From assembly GCF_004791165.1 (NCBI RefSeq), contig NZ_SRUZ01000003.1:310001-374000 (forward strand): a stretch of DNA of 64,000 nt. The letters run 5' to 3'. Below, piece after piece: positions 52,988 through 63,279 of this stretch. The notes beneath the pieces are model-generated. The model was not told the origin of the DNA, searched no databases, and saw only the letters and a program-made list of their open reading frames with translations. The stretch's first letter is position 1, and the number at the start of each line of letters is the position of its first letter. Origin of the DNA: Mesorhizobium sp. M8A.F.Ca.ET.218.01.1.1 (lineage in GTDB: Bacteria > Pseudomonadota > Alphaproteobacteria > Rhizobiales > Rhizobiaceae). Both the position numbers and the translations under genes were made by a program.

Positions 52988-53866
52988 ATGACCGATGCCA
53001 CCATCGACATCAGGGCAGGAAGTTTCAGGCCGGGAACTTCGGACGCCGAAATAGAGGCCGCCGCCGCCAAGGCCGCGCAGCATCGTCGCCGCACGGTGAT
53101 CTTCTGGCGGTATGCCATCCTCATCGTCTTCCTCGCCGCTTGGGAAGTCGCCGGGCGCAAGGCCTGGATCGATCCGTTCTTCTACGCCACGCCAAGCGCG
53201 ATCGCGCAGAGGCTCTATGAGTGGACGACGGAAGGCACGTCCGAAGGGCCGCTCTGGTACCATCTCTACGTCACGATGGAGGAATCCGTCCTCGGCTTCG
53301 TCACAGGCTCGGTTGCCGGCATCATCATCGGCGTCGCGCTTGGCCGCAACCGCATGGCCGCCGACATCTTTTCCATCTACATCAAGGTCATCAACTCCAT
53401 CCCTCGCGTGGTGCTGGCGCCGATCTTCATCATGATCCTCGGCCTTGGCCTTGCTTCGAAAGTGGCGCTGGCCTTCATCATGGTGTTCTTCGTCGTCTTC
53501 CATAACGCCTTCCAGGGCGTGCGCGAGGCCGACCGGGCGATGATCGCCAATGCCCGTATCCTCGGCGCCTCCGACTGGCAGCTGACCCGCTCGGTGATCG
53601 TGCCGTCGGCGATGAGCTGGATCTTCGCCAGCCTGCACGTCAGCTTCGGCTTCGCCATCATCGGCGCCATCGTCGGCGAGTTCGTCGGCTCACGCTATGG
53701 TATCGGGCTCTTGATCAACATCGCCAAGGGCTCCTTCGACGCCGCCGGCATGTATGCCGCGATCGTCATCATCATGGTCGTGGCGCTGGGCGCGGAATAT
53801 CTGATGACAATGGTCGAGAACCGGCTGGCGAAATGGCGTCCGCAGCCGCTGCACGAGACGCAGTAA
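52988..53866 (+). CDS. ABC importer permease (NitT/TauT type)
   Basis: 292 aa with six helices. The EAA loop (FQGVREADRAMIANARILGAS) couples to the ATPase. Starts right after the ATPase gene. Substrate unknown. Confidence 0.9.
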   Translation: MTDATIDIRAGSFRPGTSDAEIEAAAAKAAQHRRRTVIFWRYAILIVFLAAWEVAGRKAWIDPFFYATPSAIAQRLYEWTTEGTSEGPLWYHLYVTMEESVLGFVTGSVAGIIIGVALGRNRMAADIFSIYIKVINSIPRVVLAPIFIMILGLGLASKVALAFIMVFFVVFHNAFQGVREADRAMIANARILGASDWQLTRSVIVPSAMSWIFASLHVSFGFAIIGAIVGEFVGSRYGIGLLINIAKGSFDAAGMYAAIVIIMVVALGAEYLMTMVENRLAKWRPQPLHETQ

Positions 53867-53891
53867 GCAGATCGGAGCGGGGCAAGGACCC

Positions 53892-55250
53892 CTAGCCGCC
53901 GGCCAACGGCAGGCGCACCTCGACGACCAGGCCGCCGGTCGCGCCATCCGCAAGGGTGATGCGACCGCTGGCATTTTCGACCACCTCGCGCACGATGGCG
54001 AGCCCGAGGCCGCTGCCTTCGTCGGTCGCGCCGGTGAGCCGATAGAAGCGCTCGAAGACATGGTCGCGCTCGTCGGCGGGTATGCCTGGCCCGTCGTCGG
54101 TAACCGTCAGCACGGCCTCGCCACCGGCGGCGGCGAGCTTGACGGTGACGGTGCCGCCTGCCGGTGTGTAGCGCAGGGCGTTGTCGACGAGATTGACGAT
54201 CATCTCCCGCAGCATCGTGCCGTCCCCGATGACCGGTACGGCGCCAGTCTCATCGAGGCCAAGATCGACGTTGCGATCAATGGCCCTGGGCGCGTGCGTT
54301 TCCAGCACTTGGCGCGCGGCTTGCGTCAGGTCGATGCGATCGGCGCGCGGTCGCCGGCTGCCCGGTTCCGCGCGCGACAAGGTCAAGAGCTGTTCGGCCA
54401 GCCTCGCCAGCCGGGCGGAGCTTGCCTGCAGGGCGACAAGCGCTTCCTTGCGCGCATCCACAGCGTTTTCGCGCAGCGCGTAGCTCGCTTGCGTCGACAA
54501 CAGCGCCAGCGGCGTGCGCAACTGATGCGCGGCATTGGCGATGAAACGGCGCTGCGCCGCCATCTGCGCCCGCACCCGTTCCATATAGGCATTGAGCGCA
54601 TCGACCAGCGGCCGGATTTCGCTCTGCGCACCGGCGACTTCGATGGGGTCGAGTTCGCTGCGTTTCGGTGAGCGCACTGCGTCGCGCAGCCGGATGAGCG
54701 GCGTCAATCCTCGCCGCAGGCCGAGCAGCACGAAGACGCCGGCAATCGCCACCAGCGCCAGTTGCTGGGTGAAGGCGCTGAACCAGAGATGCCGCACCAT
54801 CGCGTCGTGGCCGAAAAGCGTGACGCCGACGGTGACCGATATCGGCGAGTCGCCGCCGGCGCCGACCACCGCGTGCGTAAATGTCAGCAGCCGCAGCGTC
54901 TGGTCGCGATAGGTCGCTTCGATGCTGGGGCGTCCAGGCGTCTTGGGTAGCCCGGGATAGCCTGTCAACAGCCGCCCTCCGGCGGCTTCGACACCGTAGT
55001 AGACCCTGTCGCGGTCGCCGGTGTCGAACATCTCGAGCGCTGCCGGCGGCACCGTGGCGTTGATCACTCCGTCGGTCATTGCGACCTGCTCGGCAATCAT
55101 CCGTGCCGAACCGACCAACATGCGATCAGTGATCAGATCGGCGGTCGCCAGGGCATTGCCATGGCTGGTCCACAGATTGACGGTGGCGAGCCCGGCGAGC
55201 GGCAACACCACCCAGGCCAGAAGTTGCAGCCGAAGACTGTTAATTCTCAT
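53892..55250 (-). CDS. Sensor histidine kinase (TctE-like)
   Basis: 452 aa. Helices at about 7-27 and 160-180 flank a periplasmic sensor domain; HAMP follows. H-box ANAAHQLRTPLA, N-box NLVDNALRY, and G-boxes DDGPGIP and GSGLGLAIV. Similar kinases sense tricarboxylates, but the ligand here is not known. Its start overlaps the response-regulator stop (ATGA). Confidence 0.92.
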   Translation of the reverse strand: MRINSLRLQLLAWVVLPLAGLATVNLWTSHGNALATADLITDRMLVGSARMIAEQVAMTDGVINATVPPAALEMFDTGDRDRVYYGVEAAGGRLLTGYPGLPKTPGRPSIEATYRDQTLRLLTFTHAVVGAGGDSPISVTVGVTLFGHDAMVRHLWFSAFTQQLALVAIAGVFVLLGLRRGLTPLIRLRDAVRSPKRSELDPIEVAGAQSEIRPLVDALNAYMERVRAQMAAQRRFIANAAHQLRTPLALLSTQASYALRENAVDARKEALVALQASSARLARLAEQLLTLSRAEPGSRRPRADRIDLTQAARQVLETHAPRAIDRNVDLGLDETGAVPVIGDGTMLREMIVNLVDNALRYTPAGGTVTVKLAAAGGEAVLTVTDDGPGIPADERDHVFERFYRLTGATDEGSGLGLAIVREVVENASGRITLADGATGGLVVEVRLPLAGG

Positions 55251-55924
55251 GGCACCAGATCATCGTGCCGCAAGAGATAGCCGAGGCCACGCAAAGTGGC
55301 GATCTGGACGCGCGACCCTTCAAGCTTCTTGCGCACACGGTGCACATAGATCTCGATGGCGCTGGGATCGGCGTCGGTCTCGAAATCATAGATCGCCGCG
55401 GACAGTGCGGCCTTGCTCACGGTGCGTCCTGCCTTGATCATCAATTGCTCGAGCACGGCATGTTCGCGCGGCGTCAGCGCCAGCGCCTCCCCGCCGAGCG
55501 AGAACAGCCTGGTGTTGGTGTCGAAGACGAGGTCGCCGCAGGCAACGACCGGTGCCGTCCGGTCATTGACGCGGCGCAGTTGCACGCGGATGCGTGCTTC
55601 AAGCTCCTCGATCTGGAAGGGCTTAGCCAGATAATCGTCGGCGCCTTCGTTGAGGCCTTTGACCCGGCCATCGAGGCTGGCATTGGCGGTCAGTACGATC
55701 ACCGGCACCCGGTTGCCGCGGGCTCGCAGCATGCGCAGCACTTCCAGTCCGCCCATGCGAGGCAGCGCAAGATCGAGAATGACAAGCGCGTGGTCGCCCG
55801 CGGCAAGCGCGTGCTCGACATCCTCGCCGTCATGGACGATGTCGACGACATAGTTCGCCTGGCGCAAGGTCTTGCCCAGCCAGTCCGCCAGTTCGCGATT
55901 GTCCTCCACAAGCAGCAATCGCAT
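55247..55924 (-). CDS. OmpR-family response regulator (TctD-like)
   Basis: 225 aa. Receiver domain MRLLLVEDNRELA with acceptor Asp in VILDLALP and the Lys in YLAKPF; C-terminal winged helix from about residue 130 (LTPREHAVLEQLM). Works with the kinase directly downstream. The ABC importer is convergent and could be its target, though no direct link is visible. Confidence 0.93.
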   Translation of the reverse strand: MRLLLVEDNRELADWLGKTLRQANYVVDIVHDGEDVEHALAAGDHALVILDLALPRMGGLEVLRMLRARGNRVPVIVLTANASLDGRVKGLNEGADDYLAKPFQIEELEARIRVQLRRVNDRTAPVVACGDLVFDTNTRLFSLGGEALALTPREHAVLEQLMIKAGRTVSKAALSAAIYDFETDADPSAIEIYVHRVRKKLEGSRVQIATLRGLGYLLRHDDLVP

Positions 55925-56286
55925 GTCTATTGCCGTTCCAGCATCCGCCCGCTTTCGGTCTCAACGGGCCGCTCGGGCTCGATCGTCGATCCCATTCGCC
56001 AATCGGACCCGAAATGATCGATAGTATCGATCGCAACGCAAGGCAAATGCGGCTTGGGCCGTGGCCGGCGAAACCTCCAAACTGTCCGAGCGACGCGAAA
56101 TTCCTCCCAAGGGCACGCCACTTGACGTCTTTTTGGATGAGCCCAGGGCATTGGCGTCATCGCCCGATCTTCGCAGTCGGCAAAAAACATTTCACGTTCA
56201 GGAATAAAACCAGGCTGCTTCTGGTCTTCTCCTCAGCGGAACCGTCCGCCCAAGACGCCGCCCAACGGATGAACCAGGAGATTGAA
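55925..56286. other. 362 bp intergenic region
   Basis: Promoter space for the two-component operon (minus) and the DUF680 gene (plus). No gene or repeat seen. Confidence 0.4.
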
Positions 56287-56529
56287 ATGAACAGGCTTGC
56301 TCTCGCTACCGCCGCTATCCTTATCGCATCGGGAGGTGCGTTCGCCGGCAGCGACCACTATGGCTCCGACACTGCCAACCAGCCGGTTGCCCCGGTCGCC
56401 GGCGTGGATCACGCAGTCACCGGCGCCGTCGACAATAAGACGAATATGACCAGCCACAAGGCTGCCGACACCAAGATGAAGCCCGCCATCGACTGGCCGG
56501 AGCCCGGCCAGGGCATCTGGGGCAACTGA
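56287..56529 (+). CDS. DUF680 family exported protein
   Basis: 80 aa. Signal peptide MNRLALATAAILIASGGAFA, then GSDHYGSDTANQP, the DUF680 signature. The family is largely confined to Mesorhizobium and relatives, often in many copies, so it helps to place the organism. ATG 56287 is chosen; ATG 56269 is in frame. Function unknown. Confidence 0.85.
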   Translation: MNRLALATAAILIASGGAFAGSDHYGSDTANQPVAPVAGVDHAVTGAVDNKTNMTSHKAADTKMKPAIDWPEPGQGIWGN

Positions 56530-56576
56530 TGTCTCGGGCGCGGCGGACTGTCCGCCGCATCCGCCTGGCATGGCTT

Positions 56577-57086
56577 CTAGCTCAAATCCTTCGGGCGCAG
56601 GCAATGCGTCAGCCGCGCGGAGAACAGGGCGGACCACTCGCCCTCGAAGACGAAGCGCGCAAGGGCTGCTGTCGGCAACTTTTCCTCAAGCCTCTTGCGC
56701 GCCTTCGCCTCCGATCGCGGTCCGGCAAGCTGTTTTGCCAGGTCCTCAAGCCCCGGATTATGGCCAACCACCACAAGGCAAAGGCTCGACGGGTCGGCCT
56801 TATGGATTTGGTCCAGAATGTCCGCAGCCGAAGCTTCGTAGAGTGGCTGAGCAAACGCGACTCGTGGATGCACCGGCAACTCCGCGGCCACCAATCGCCA
56901 GGTGTCGCGGGTGCGTAGCGCCGACGACACCAGCGCCTGATCCGGCAGCCAGTCGCGCGCCGCAAGCTCGCGGCCGATCAATCGGGCTGGCTTCAATCCA
57001 CGTTCCGCGAGCGGCCGGTCGAAATCATCGAGATCAGGATCATCCCAGCTCGATTTGGCATGGCGAAGCAGGAGAAGCTGTTTCAT
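56577..57086 (-). CDS. SixA-like histidine phosphatase
   Basis: 169 aa. The RHG-type motif is LLLRHAKSSW with the nucleophile His; a second catalytic His is in VVGHNPGLEDLA. Members such as SixA remove phosphate from His on proteins. It lies 15 bp from the purN stop in the same direction, and may be co-transcribed. Confidence 0.86.
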   Translation of the reverse strand: MKQLLLLRHAKSSWDDPDLDDFDRPLAERGLKPARLIGRELAARDWLPDQALVSSALRTRDTWRLVAAELPVHPRVAFAQPLYEASAADILDQIHKADPSSLCLVVVGHNPGLEDLAKQLAGPRSEAKARKRLEEKLPTAALARFVFEGEWSALFSARLTHCLRPKDLS

Positions 57087-57101
57087 GGCCGCGTTCTCGG
57101 C

Positions 57102-57815
57102 TTAAGGCGTGATCCGCGCCAGATGCTCCAGGTCGGCTTCCTCACGCAGCGGGTCGGGCGCCATCACCACCGAGGTGCCGTTCTCGGCATCGTCGGCGAA
57201 GTGGGCAAGCACGGCGCGGCCCGCCTCCATGCGTGCCTTGCCTTCGGCCACCAGTCCCAGCGCCAGCGGATAGAGCCGATGCTCGGCCTTCAGCACGCGC
57301 GCTGCCAGCGTATCGGCATTGTCGCCGACCATCACCGGCACCGCCGCCTGGGCGATGATCGGGCCGTCATCCATCTCCGGCGTCACGAAATGCACCGTGC
57401 AGCCATGAATGCGGATGCCGGCTGCCAGCGCGCGCGCATGGGTATCGAGCCCCTTGAAGGCCGGCAGCAAGGCAGGGTGGATGTTGATCATGCGGCCCTG
57501 CCATCTCTGGACAAAGCCGGGGGTCAGGATGCGCAAATAGCCGGCCAGCGCCACGATATCTGCATTGAAGCCAGTGAGTGCCGCGTCGATCGCCGCGTCA
57601 TGCGCCTGCTTGCCGCCGTGATCGGCTCGGGAAATGACCTGCGTGGCGATGCCGCGTGCCTTGGCGACGCCGAGGCCGGCGGCGTCCGCCTTGTCGGAGA
57701 TGACGCCGACGATCTCGGCCGGAAAGGCCGGATCGCTGGCGGCCGCGATCAGCGCGGTCATGTTGGAGCCGCGCCCCGATATCAGGACGACGGTGCGCTT
57801 TCGCTGCGTGCTCAT
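57102..57815 (-). CDS. purN: Phosphoribosylglycinamide formyltransferase
   Basis: 237 aa. [14 protein letters not shown] at the N-terminus, [17 protein letters not shown] with the catalytic residues, and [15 protein letters not shown]. Third step of purine synthesis. Start overlaps the purM stop (ATGA). Confidence 0.95.
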   Translation of the reverse strand: MSTQRKRTVVLISGRGSNMTALIAAASDPAFPAEIVGVISDKADAAGLGVAKARGIATQVISRADHGGKQAHDAAIDAALTGFNADIVALAGYLRILTPGFVQRWQGRMINIHPALLPAFKGLDTHARALAAGIRIHGCTVHFVTPEMDDGPIIAQAAVPVMVGDNADTLAARVLKAEHRLYPLALGLVAEGKARMEAGRAVLAHFADDAENGTSVVMAPDPLREEADLEHLARITP

Positions 57816-58921
57816 AGGCCGATCGAGCCCCGATAGATGACGCCGGCGTCGCGGCGCGGCACGATGCGGCCGATCGGCGTCACCGTCTCGCCGGCTTCCT
57901 GCAGCACGGCAGCGACCTGTGCCGCCTGACCCGAAGCGACAGCCAAAATCATGCCGATGCCGCAATTGAAGGTGCGCATCATCTCTTCCGGCGCCACGCC
58001 GCCGGTCTTGGCCAGCCACGAGAACACCGGCGGCACGTCGATCGCCTCGAGATCAAGCTCGGCCGAGAAATCCTTGGGCAGCACGCGCGGAATGTTTTCC
58101 GGGAAGCCGCCGCCGGTGATGTGGGCGAGCGCCTTGATGCCATGTGTGTTGCGGATCGCCTTGAGGAGAGATTTCACATAGATGCGGGTCGGCTCGAGCA
58201 GCGCCTCGGCGAGCGTCGCCTCGTCGTTGAACGGTGCCGGATCGCTCCACGCCAGGCCGCTCGCGGCGACGATGCGGCGCACCAGCGAGAAACCGTTCGA
58301 ATGCAGGCCGGAGGAGGCTAGCCCGAGCAGCACATCGCCTTCGACGATGTCGTCGGTGGGCAAAAGCTGCCCGCGTTCAGCGGCCCCAACGGCAAAGCCG
58401 GCGAGATCATAGTCCTTGCCGTGATACATGCCGGGCATTTCGGCGGTCTCGCCGCCGACCAGCGCGCAGCCGGCCTGGCGGCAGCCCTGCGCGATGCCGC
58501 CGACGATCGCGGCACCCTGGTCGGGATCGAGTTTGCCGGTGGCGAAATAGTCGAGGAAGAACAGCGGCTCCGCGCCCTGCACGACGATGTCGTTGACGCA
58601 CATGGCGACGAGGTCGATGCCGATCGTGTCGTGCTTGCCGGCATCGATGGCGATCTTGAGCTTGGTGCCGACGCCGTCATTGGCGGCGACCAGCACCGGA
58701 TCGGTGAAACCGGCCGCCTTGAGATCGAACAGACCGCCGAAGCCGCCGATCTCGCCATCCGCGCCTGGCCGGCGCGTCGAGCGCACCAGCGGCTTGATCT
58801 TCTCCACCATGAGATTGCCGGCATCGATGTCGACGCCGGCCTCGGCATAAGTGAGCCCGTTTCTGCGCTTGGCCGTTTTGTTCTGGCCCGTTTTGTGCTG
58901 GCCGGTTTCGCGCTTGCTCAT
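57812..58921 (-). CDS. purM: Phosphoribosylformylglycinamidine cyclo-ligase
   Basis: 369 aa. [57 protein letters not shown] and GGETAEMPG are family motifs. The N-terminus carries an extra basic segment, [12 protein letters not shown], from a short imperfect repeat. Fifth step of purine synthesis, in an operon with purN. Confidence 0.95.
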   Translation of the reverse strand: MSKRETGQHKTGQNKTAKRRNGLTYAEAGVDIDAGNLMVEKIKPLVRSTRRPGADGEIGGFGGLFDLKAAGFTDPVLVAANDGVGTKLKIAIDAGKHDTIGIDLVAMCVNDIVVQGAEPLFFLDYFATGKLDPDQGAAIVGGIAQGCRQAGCALVGGETAEMPGMYHGKDYDLAGFAVGAAERGQLLPTDDIVEGDVLLGLASSGLHSNGFSLVRRIVAASGLAWSDPAPFNDEATLAEALLEPTRIYVKSLLKAIRNTHGIKALAHITGGGFPENIPRVLPKDFSAELDLEAIDVPPVFSWLAKTGGVAPEEMMRTFNCGIGMILAVASGQAAQVAAVLQEAGETVTPIGRIVPRRDAGVIYRGSIGL

Positions 58922-59127
58922 CGCAATGTTCCTGCTCGTTTGCGGGCTCTTCGCATGAACGGTTTCGGTCCGCAAGGATAACGGCCGAACCGGGCGCCGT
59001 TTGGCTGACAAAAGCGTGGATAGACGGGGGCATCGCACACAGCGCTTGCTCCGGCCCAGGCTGCTCCCTTGCCTCGACCCTTCACCGCCCTCATCTATCT
59101 CCAGGCATAATACGGCGGGACAATGCG

Positions 59128-59682
59128 TTGACCATCCCCAACCTGATCACCATCCTGCGCCTTGTGCTGGTGCCTGCCGTGGTGCTGGCCATGCTGCAGG
59201 CGCGCTGGGACTGGGCTTTTGCCGGCTTCGTTATTGCAGGCGTTTCCGACGGCATCGACGGCTTCATCGCCCGCCGCTTCGACCAGCAGTCGACGCTCGG
59301 CGCCTATCTCGATCCGATGGCCGACAAGCTGCTTTTGGTTTCGGTGTTCGTCGTCATGGGCTTCATCGGGCAATTGCCGCTCTGGCTGGTCGTCACCATG
59401 GTGTCACGCGACGCGCTGATCGTCTGCGCGGTTCTGTTGTCCACGGTGATGGCCCATCCGGTCGAGATAAAACCGTTTCTTGTGTCGAAGGCCAATACCG
59501 CCATACAGATCGTGCTGGCGGCGGTCGTGCTGGGTGAACTCGCCTTTGCCGTGCACCTCGACCCTCTGCGGCCCGCCCTCATATTGCTGTCCGGGGTCTT
59601 GACCGTGGCTTCGGCCGCGGCCTATCTCGTGGCTTGGCTGAGGCATATGAACGGCTATGGCGAAGGCGGTAAATCGGGCTGA
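59128..59682 (+). CDS. CDP-alcohol phosphatidyltransferase family protein
   Basis: 184 aa, five or six helices. The catalytic motif [12 protein letters not shown] to [10 protein letters not shown] is complete. A second paralogue beside pgsA (27345), sharing its LDP-ADK motif. TTG start, the only in-frame choice with a GGGA ribosome site. Its exact product (for example cardiolipin or PG phosphate) is not fixed by sequence. The next gene starts inside its end. Confidence 0.85.
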   Translation: MTIPNLITILRLVLVPAVVLAMLQARWDWAFAGFVIAGVSDGIDGFIARRFDQQSTLGAYLDPMADKLLLVSVFVVMGFIGQLPLWLVVTMVSRDALIVCAVLLSTVMAHPVEIKPFLVSKANTAIQIVLAAVVLGELAFAVHLDPLRPALILLSGVLTVASAAAYLVAWLRHMNGYGEGGKSG

Positions 59683-60937
59683 CAAGCCCATCGACGGCAA
59701 GGCTGCCCGCAAGCCGGCTGCCCGCAAAGCGGTGACGCGGGGCAAGACCGTCGACGACCAGATGGTCGTCGACGTTCCGGCCGGCGAGACGGCGGCGGAG
59801 GCAGAGGCGGCGTCGACCTTCTACCGCCAGATCTTCTTCTGGCTGGCGGGTGCCGCGATCCTGGCGCTTTTCCTTTATGTCTTCAGCGGCGTCCTGCTGC
59901 CCTTCGTCGCCGGCATGGTGCTTGCCTATTTCCTCGATCCGGTCGCCGACCGGCTGCAGCGGCTCGGCCTCAGCCGTTTCATGGCGACGGTGGTCATCCT
60001 CATTACCTTCCTGATCGTGCTGGTGCTGGCCTTCGTCATCCTCATTCCGGTGCTGGCGACGCAGATGACCGATTTCGCCGGCAAGCTGCCGGAGTACCTG
60101 ACCCGGTTGCAGAGCCTGATCACGTCGTTCGACCCGAAATGGCTGGAACAGAGATTCGGCGTCAACGCCAATGGCTTGCGCGACGGATTGAATTCGCTGC
60201 TGACTTCCGGCTTTGGCCTGATCACCACCGTATTTACCTCGCTGTGGAGTTCGGGCATGGCGCTGGTCTCGGTGGTCAGCCTGTTCGTGGTGACGCCGGT
60301 CGTGGCCTTCTACATGCTGCTCGACTGGGACCGCATGGTGGCGGTCATCGACAGCTGGGTGCCGCGCGACAACGTCGCGACGGTGCGCGCCATCGCGCGC
60401 GACATCAACACCGCCACTGCCGGCTTCGTGCGCGGGCAGGGCACGCTCTGCCTGGTGCTGGGCGCCATGTACGCCACCGGCTTGACGCTGACGGGGCTGA
60501 ACTTCGCCATCCTCATCGGCCTGTTCGCCGGGCTGATCTCCTTCATCCCCTATGTCGGCTCATTGACCGGGCTGGTGCTGGCCGTCGGCGTTGCCTTCGT
60601 CCAGTTCTGGCCGGACTGGACGATGATCGTCGCCGTTGCCGTGGTCTTCTTCATCGGCCAGTTCATCGAAGGCAACATCCTGCAGCCCAGGCTGGTCGGC
60701 AAAAGCGTCGGCCTGCACCCGGTGTGGCTGATGTTCGCGCTGTTCGCCTTCGGCGCGCTGTTCGGTTTTGTCGGGCTTTTGATTGCCGTTCCAGCATCCG
60801 CGGCGGTGGCAGTTCTGGTACGCTTCGCCATCGCCCGCTACCTGGAATCGCCGCTCTACAAGGGCCATGCGACAGAGCTCGCGCCGCCGTTGCCGGCCGA
60901 TCGCGGCGGCGGCCACCGCACGCAACCGCGTCGCTGA
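59657..60937 (+). CDS. AI-2E/PerM-family membrane protein
   Basis: 426 aa. A basic, Ala-rich cytosolic N-terminus (about 1-55) precedes eight helices; LFAGLISFIPYVGSLTG and GQFIEGNILQPRLVGK are typical of the AI-2E transporter/PerM family. Members export small molecules or Na+. It overlaps the upstream gene by 26 bp and is followed by hdaA, a conserved rhizobial order. Confidence 0.9.
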   Translation: MAKAVNRADKPIDGKAARKPAARKAVTRGKTVDDQMVVDVPAGETAAEAEAASTFYRQIFFWLAGAAILALFLYVFSGVLLPFVAGMVLAYFLDPVADRLQRLGLSRFMATVVILITFLIVLVLAFVILIPVLATQMTDFAGKLPEYLTRLQSLITSFDPKWLEQRFGVNANGLRDGLNSLLTSGFGLITTVFTSLWSSGMALVSVVSLFVVTPVVAFYMLLDWDRMVAVIDSWVPRDNVATVRAIARDINTATAGFVRGQGTLCLVLGAMYATGLTLTGLNFAILIGLFAGLISFIPYVGSLTGLVLAVGVAFVQFWPDWTMIVAVAVVFFIGQFIEGNILQPRLVGKSVGLHPVWLMFALFAFGALFGFVGLLIAVPASAAVAVLVRFAIARYLESPLYKGHATELAPPLPADRGGGHRTQPRR

Positions 60938-60938
60938 A

Positions 60939-61643
60939 GTGACTGCCCAGCGAACCGACCCGCCGCGCCAGCTGCCGCTCGATCTCGGCCACGGCACCGG
61001 TTATTCGCGCGACGAGCTGGTCGTCTCCGGCACCAACAACCAGGCGGCCGCGCTGGTCGACCGCTGGCCGGATTGGCCAGCACCGGTGGTGGTGCTGGCA
61101 GGCCCCGCTGGTTCGGGCAAAACGCACCTGGCCTCGATCTGGCGTGCCCGCGCCAACGCGCTTGCCGTCGACGCCAGGCGCATGGGCGACAGCATCGCCA
61201 ATCTCGGTGCGCGGCCGGCGCTGATCGACGATGTCGATATCGGCGCGGTCGATGAGCAGGGCCTGTTCCATTTGATCAATGCCGTGCGCGGTGCCGGCTC
61301 GACGCTGCTCTTGACGGCGCGACGCTTTCCGTCGGCCTGGGGCGTCAAGCTGCCCGATCTTGCCTCGCGTTTGAAGGCGGCGGCGACCGTCGAGATCCAC
61401 GAGCCCGACGATCTCCTGCTCGCCGGCGTCATCACCAAGCTGTTCGCCGACCGGCAGGTCGAGGTCGAACCGCATGTCGTGCAGTATCTGGTGCGGCGCA
61501 TCGAGCGTTCGCTGGCCACCGCGATGCGCGTGGTGGAGCGTCTGGATCGCACCGCGCTGGAGCGCAAGATGGCGATCACAAGGGCATTGGCGGCCGAAAC
61601 CGTCAACGCCATGGACGAGGGGCAGGGCGAATTCGAGATTTAG
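60939..61643 (+). CDS. hdaA: HdaA, DnaA-like replication regulator
   Basis: 234 aa AAA+ protein related to DnaA domain III, without a DnaA DNA-binding domain. N-terminal RQLPLDLGHGTGYSRDELVVS holds the clamp-binding QLPLDL; Walker A is GPAGSGKTHLA. It promotes ATP hydrolysis by DnaA after initiation. GTG start 1 bp after the PerM stop. Confidence 0.9.
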   Translation: MTAQRTDPPRQLPLDLGHGTGYSRDELVVSGTNNQAAALVDRWPDWPAPVVVLAGPAGSGKTHLASIWRARANALAVDARRMGDSIANLGARPALIDDVDIGAVDEQGLFHLINAVRGAGSTLLLTARRFPSAWGVKLPDLASRLKAAATVEIHEPDDLLLAGVITKLFADRQVEVEPHVVQYLVRRIERSLATAMRVVERLDRTALERKMAITRALAAETVNAMDEGQGEFEI

Positions 61644-61770
61644 AGTGCCTCGATGTTACAATCGCTCCGCAACCGCCGTCCCATTTCGGGAAATAACAGC
61701 TGGCACCCATCTTGCAGCGTGAGCTTGCCGGCTGACCCCGGTCCTGATTGCGTTCCAAATCAGGTTGTAG

Positions 61771-61812
61771 GCTCGCCGGGAATGAGGTGCTTGGGGTTCT
61801 CGCCCGGCGAGC
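61771..61812. terminator. Stem-loop between hdaA and the small membrane protein gene
   Basis: GCTCGCCGGG and CCCGGCGAGC (10 bp, perfect) close a 22-nt loop. Convergent genes flank it. Confidence 0.5.
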
Positions 61813-61833
61813 TTGCCTTTCACTTGCGGCCAA

Positions 61834-62115
61834 TCACAGCCAAAGTCTGACGAAATGCCGGACCAACAGATAGACGGCTGAATGCGAGGCAATATAGCAG
61901 GCCGCGACCAGCACAAAAATCCCGGTGCTGGCTGCCCACGAACGGGAGGCAACGATGCCTGGTGCCAGCCTGGCGTGCCCGCGGCTCTCGCGATTGTTCC
62001 ACATCGCCAAGGCCGCACAGGCGATCGCCCACGCCACCATGAAGGGAACCGTCACGCCCGCATAGGCAAAATAGGCCGGCCCGAACAGCGACACCCAAGC
62101 ATCGATCCCAAGCAC
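61834..62115 (-). CDS. Small membrane protein, hypothetical
   Basis: 93 aa from GTG 62115 (GGGGGATT upstream). Three hydrophobic segments (SLFGPAYFAYAGVTVPFMVA, TGIFVLVAACYIA and the end VYLLVRHFVRLWL). No family recognised. The GTG start and lack of neighbours lower confidence. Confidence 0.5.
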   Translation of the reverse strand: MLGIDAWVSLFGPAYFAYAGVTVPFMVAWAIACAALAMWNNRESRGHARLAPGIVASRSWAASTGIFVLVAACYIASHSAVYLLVRHFVRLWL

Positions 62116-62216
62116 CGCAAATCCCCCATTTTGCCGGAGTTTAAGCCGGCAATAGCGAGGGAAGCGAGCCTGAAATGATGAAGCCCGAATATTGGCCAAA
62201 AGCCCTTGATGCTCGC

Positions 62217-62320
62217 TCAATCCAGACGCGATTGCACGAAGTCGATGAAGGCGCGCACCTTGGCCGGCGCGAAACGAGGACAATCAAGGGCAAGACAAGC
62301 ACGGCGGCCTTGATTGCGGC
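62217..62320 (-). pseudogene. C-terminal fragment of a LysR-type regulator
   Basis: The minus-strand frame ends FAPAKVRAFIDFVQSRLD and stop, the standard LysR C-terminus. Only about 30 residues are recognisable, so it is a relic next to the tRNA-Pro. Confidence 0.5.
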
Positions 62321-62366
62321 TCTCGTCGCCGGCGAGGGCGCCTAGATCGCATGGGATAAGAAGGGA

Positions 62367-62443
<77 letters not shown>

Positions 62444-62567
62444 AACGGTCTGTTGCCTATTCATTTCGGTGTTACATGGCAAGTGCAAAAACCTTGCCGC
62501 CGCTGCCAATGCGCAGTAATGACGGCCCTAGGGCGGCGATGCCGCCTTGCACAACAATGAGGTGGCC

Positions 62568-62873
62568 ATGTCCGCGCGCATTTTCAGCCCAGCCAAAACC
62601 GCGATGCAGTCCGGCAAGGCCAAGACCGGCCACTGGGTGTTGGAATTCGATCCCGAGATGCGCAAGAAGATCGACCCCCTGATGGGCTACACCACGTCGG
62701 GAGACATGAGAAGCCAGATCAGGCTCACCTTCGGCACCAAGGAAGAGGCCGTCGCCTACGCCGAAAAGGAAGGGCTTGCCTTCCGCGTCGAAGAGCCGAA
62801 AGAGCCCAAGCGCCGCCAGATTTCCTATGCGGAGAATTTCCGCTATGACCGCAGGACGCCCTGGACGCATTGA
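62568..62873 (+). CDS. Complex I NDUFS4-like subunit (ETC complex I family)
   Basis: 101 aa. ARIFSPAKTAMQSGKAKTGHW, then DPLMGYTTSGDM, TFGTKEEAVAYAEKEG and YAENFRYDRRTPWTH match the alphaproteobacterial homologue of mitochondrial NDUFS4. Accessory subunit of NADH dehydrogenase. ATG 62568 with GAGGTG upstream. Confidence 0.9.
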   Translation: MSARIFSPAKTAMQSGKAKTGHWVLEFDPEMRKKIDPLMGYTTSGDMRSQIRLTFGTKEEAVAYAEKEGLAFRVEEPKEPKRRQISYAENFRYDRRTPWTH

Positions 62874-62918
62874 CCGGCTAGCCCAGCGCGAACATCTACC
62901 GGCCCCGAGCCGGCCAGC

Positions 62919-62995
62919 GGTCCCGTAGCTCAGCTGGATAGAGCACCGGCCTTCTAAGCCGATGGTCACAGGTTCGAATCCTGTCGGGATCGCCA
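62919..62995 (+). tRNA. tRNA-Arg (TCT)
   Basis: 77 nt with encoded CCA. Acceptor GGTCCCG pairs with CGGGATC (one G-U). The anticodon loop CTTCTAA gives TCT. The T loop is TTCGAAT. Confidence 0.95.
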
Positions 62996-63279
62996 TAATT
63001 TCAAAGGCTTACGCCGCATGACCTGACGAGGTCAACCAATCCTCACCCTTGCCTGCCAGTGCCGCGACGCCGTGCAATGGAAGCCTGAAACGGCAGTCTC
63101 GGGCCCACCGGCGCGGGGGGCCCTGGAATTATTTCGTGATCTGTCCTGTTGGAACCTCGGCCAAGCCCAGGCGTTCGGGGCCTTGTATTCGTGGAGCCTC
63201 ATGAAAAGGCAATGTGCGGTCCGGCGAATAGGGTAGGGCGGGCACAACGAGAATGGGTTGGGGGAGGAGAAGCCAGGCC

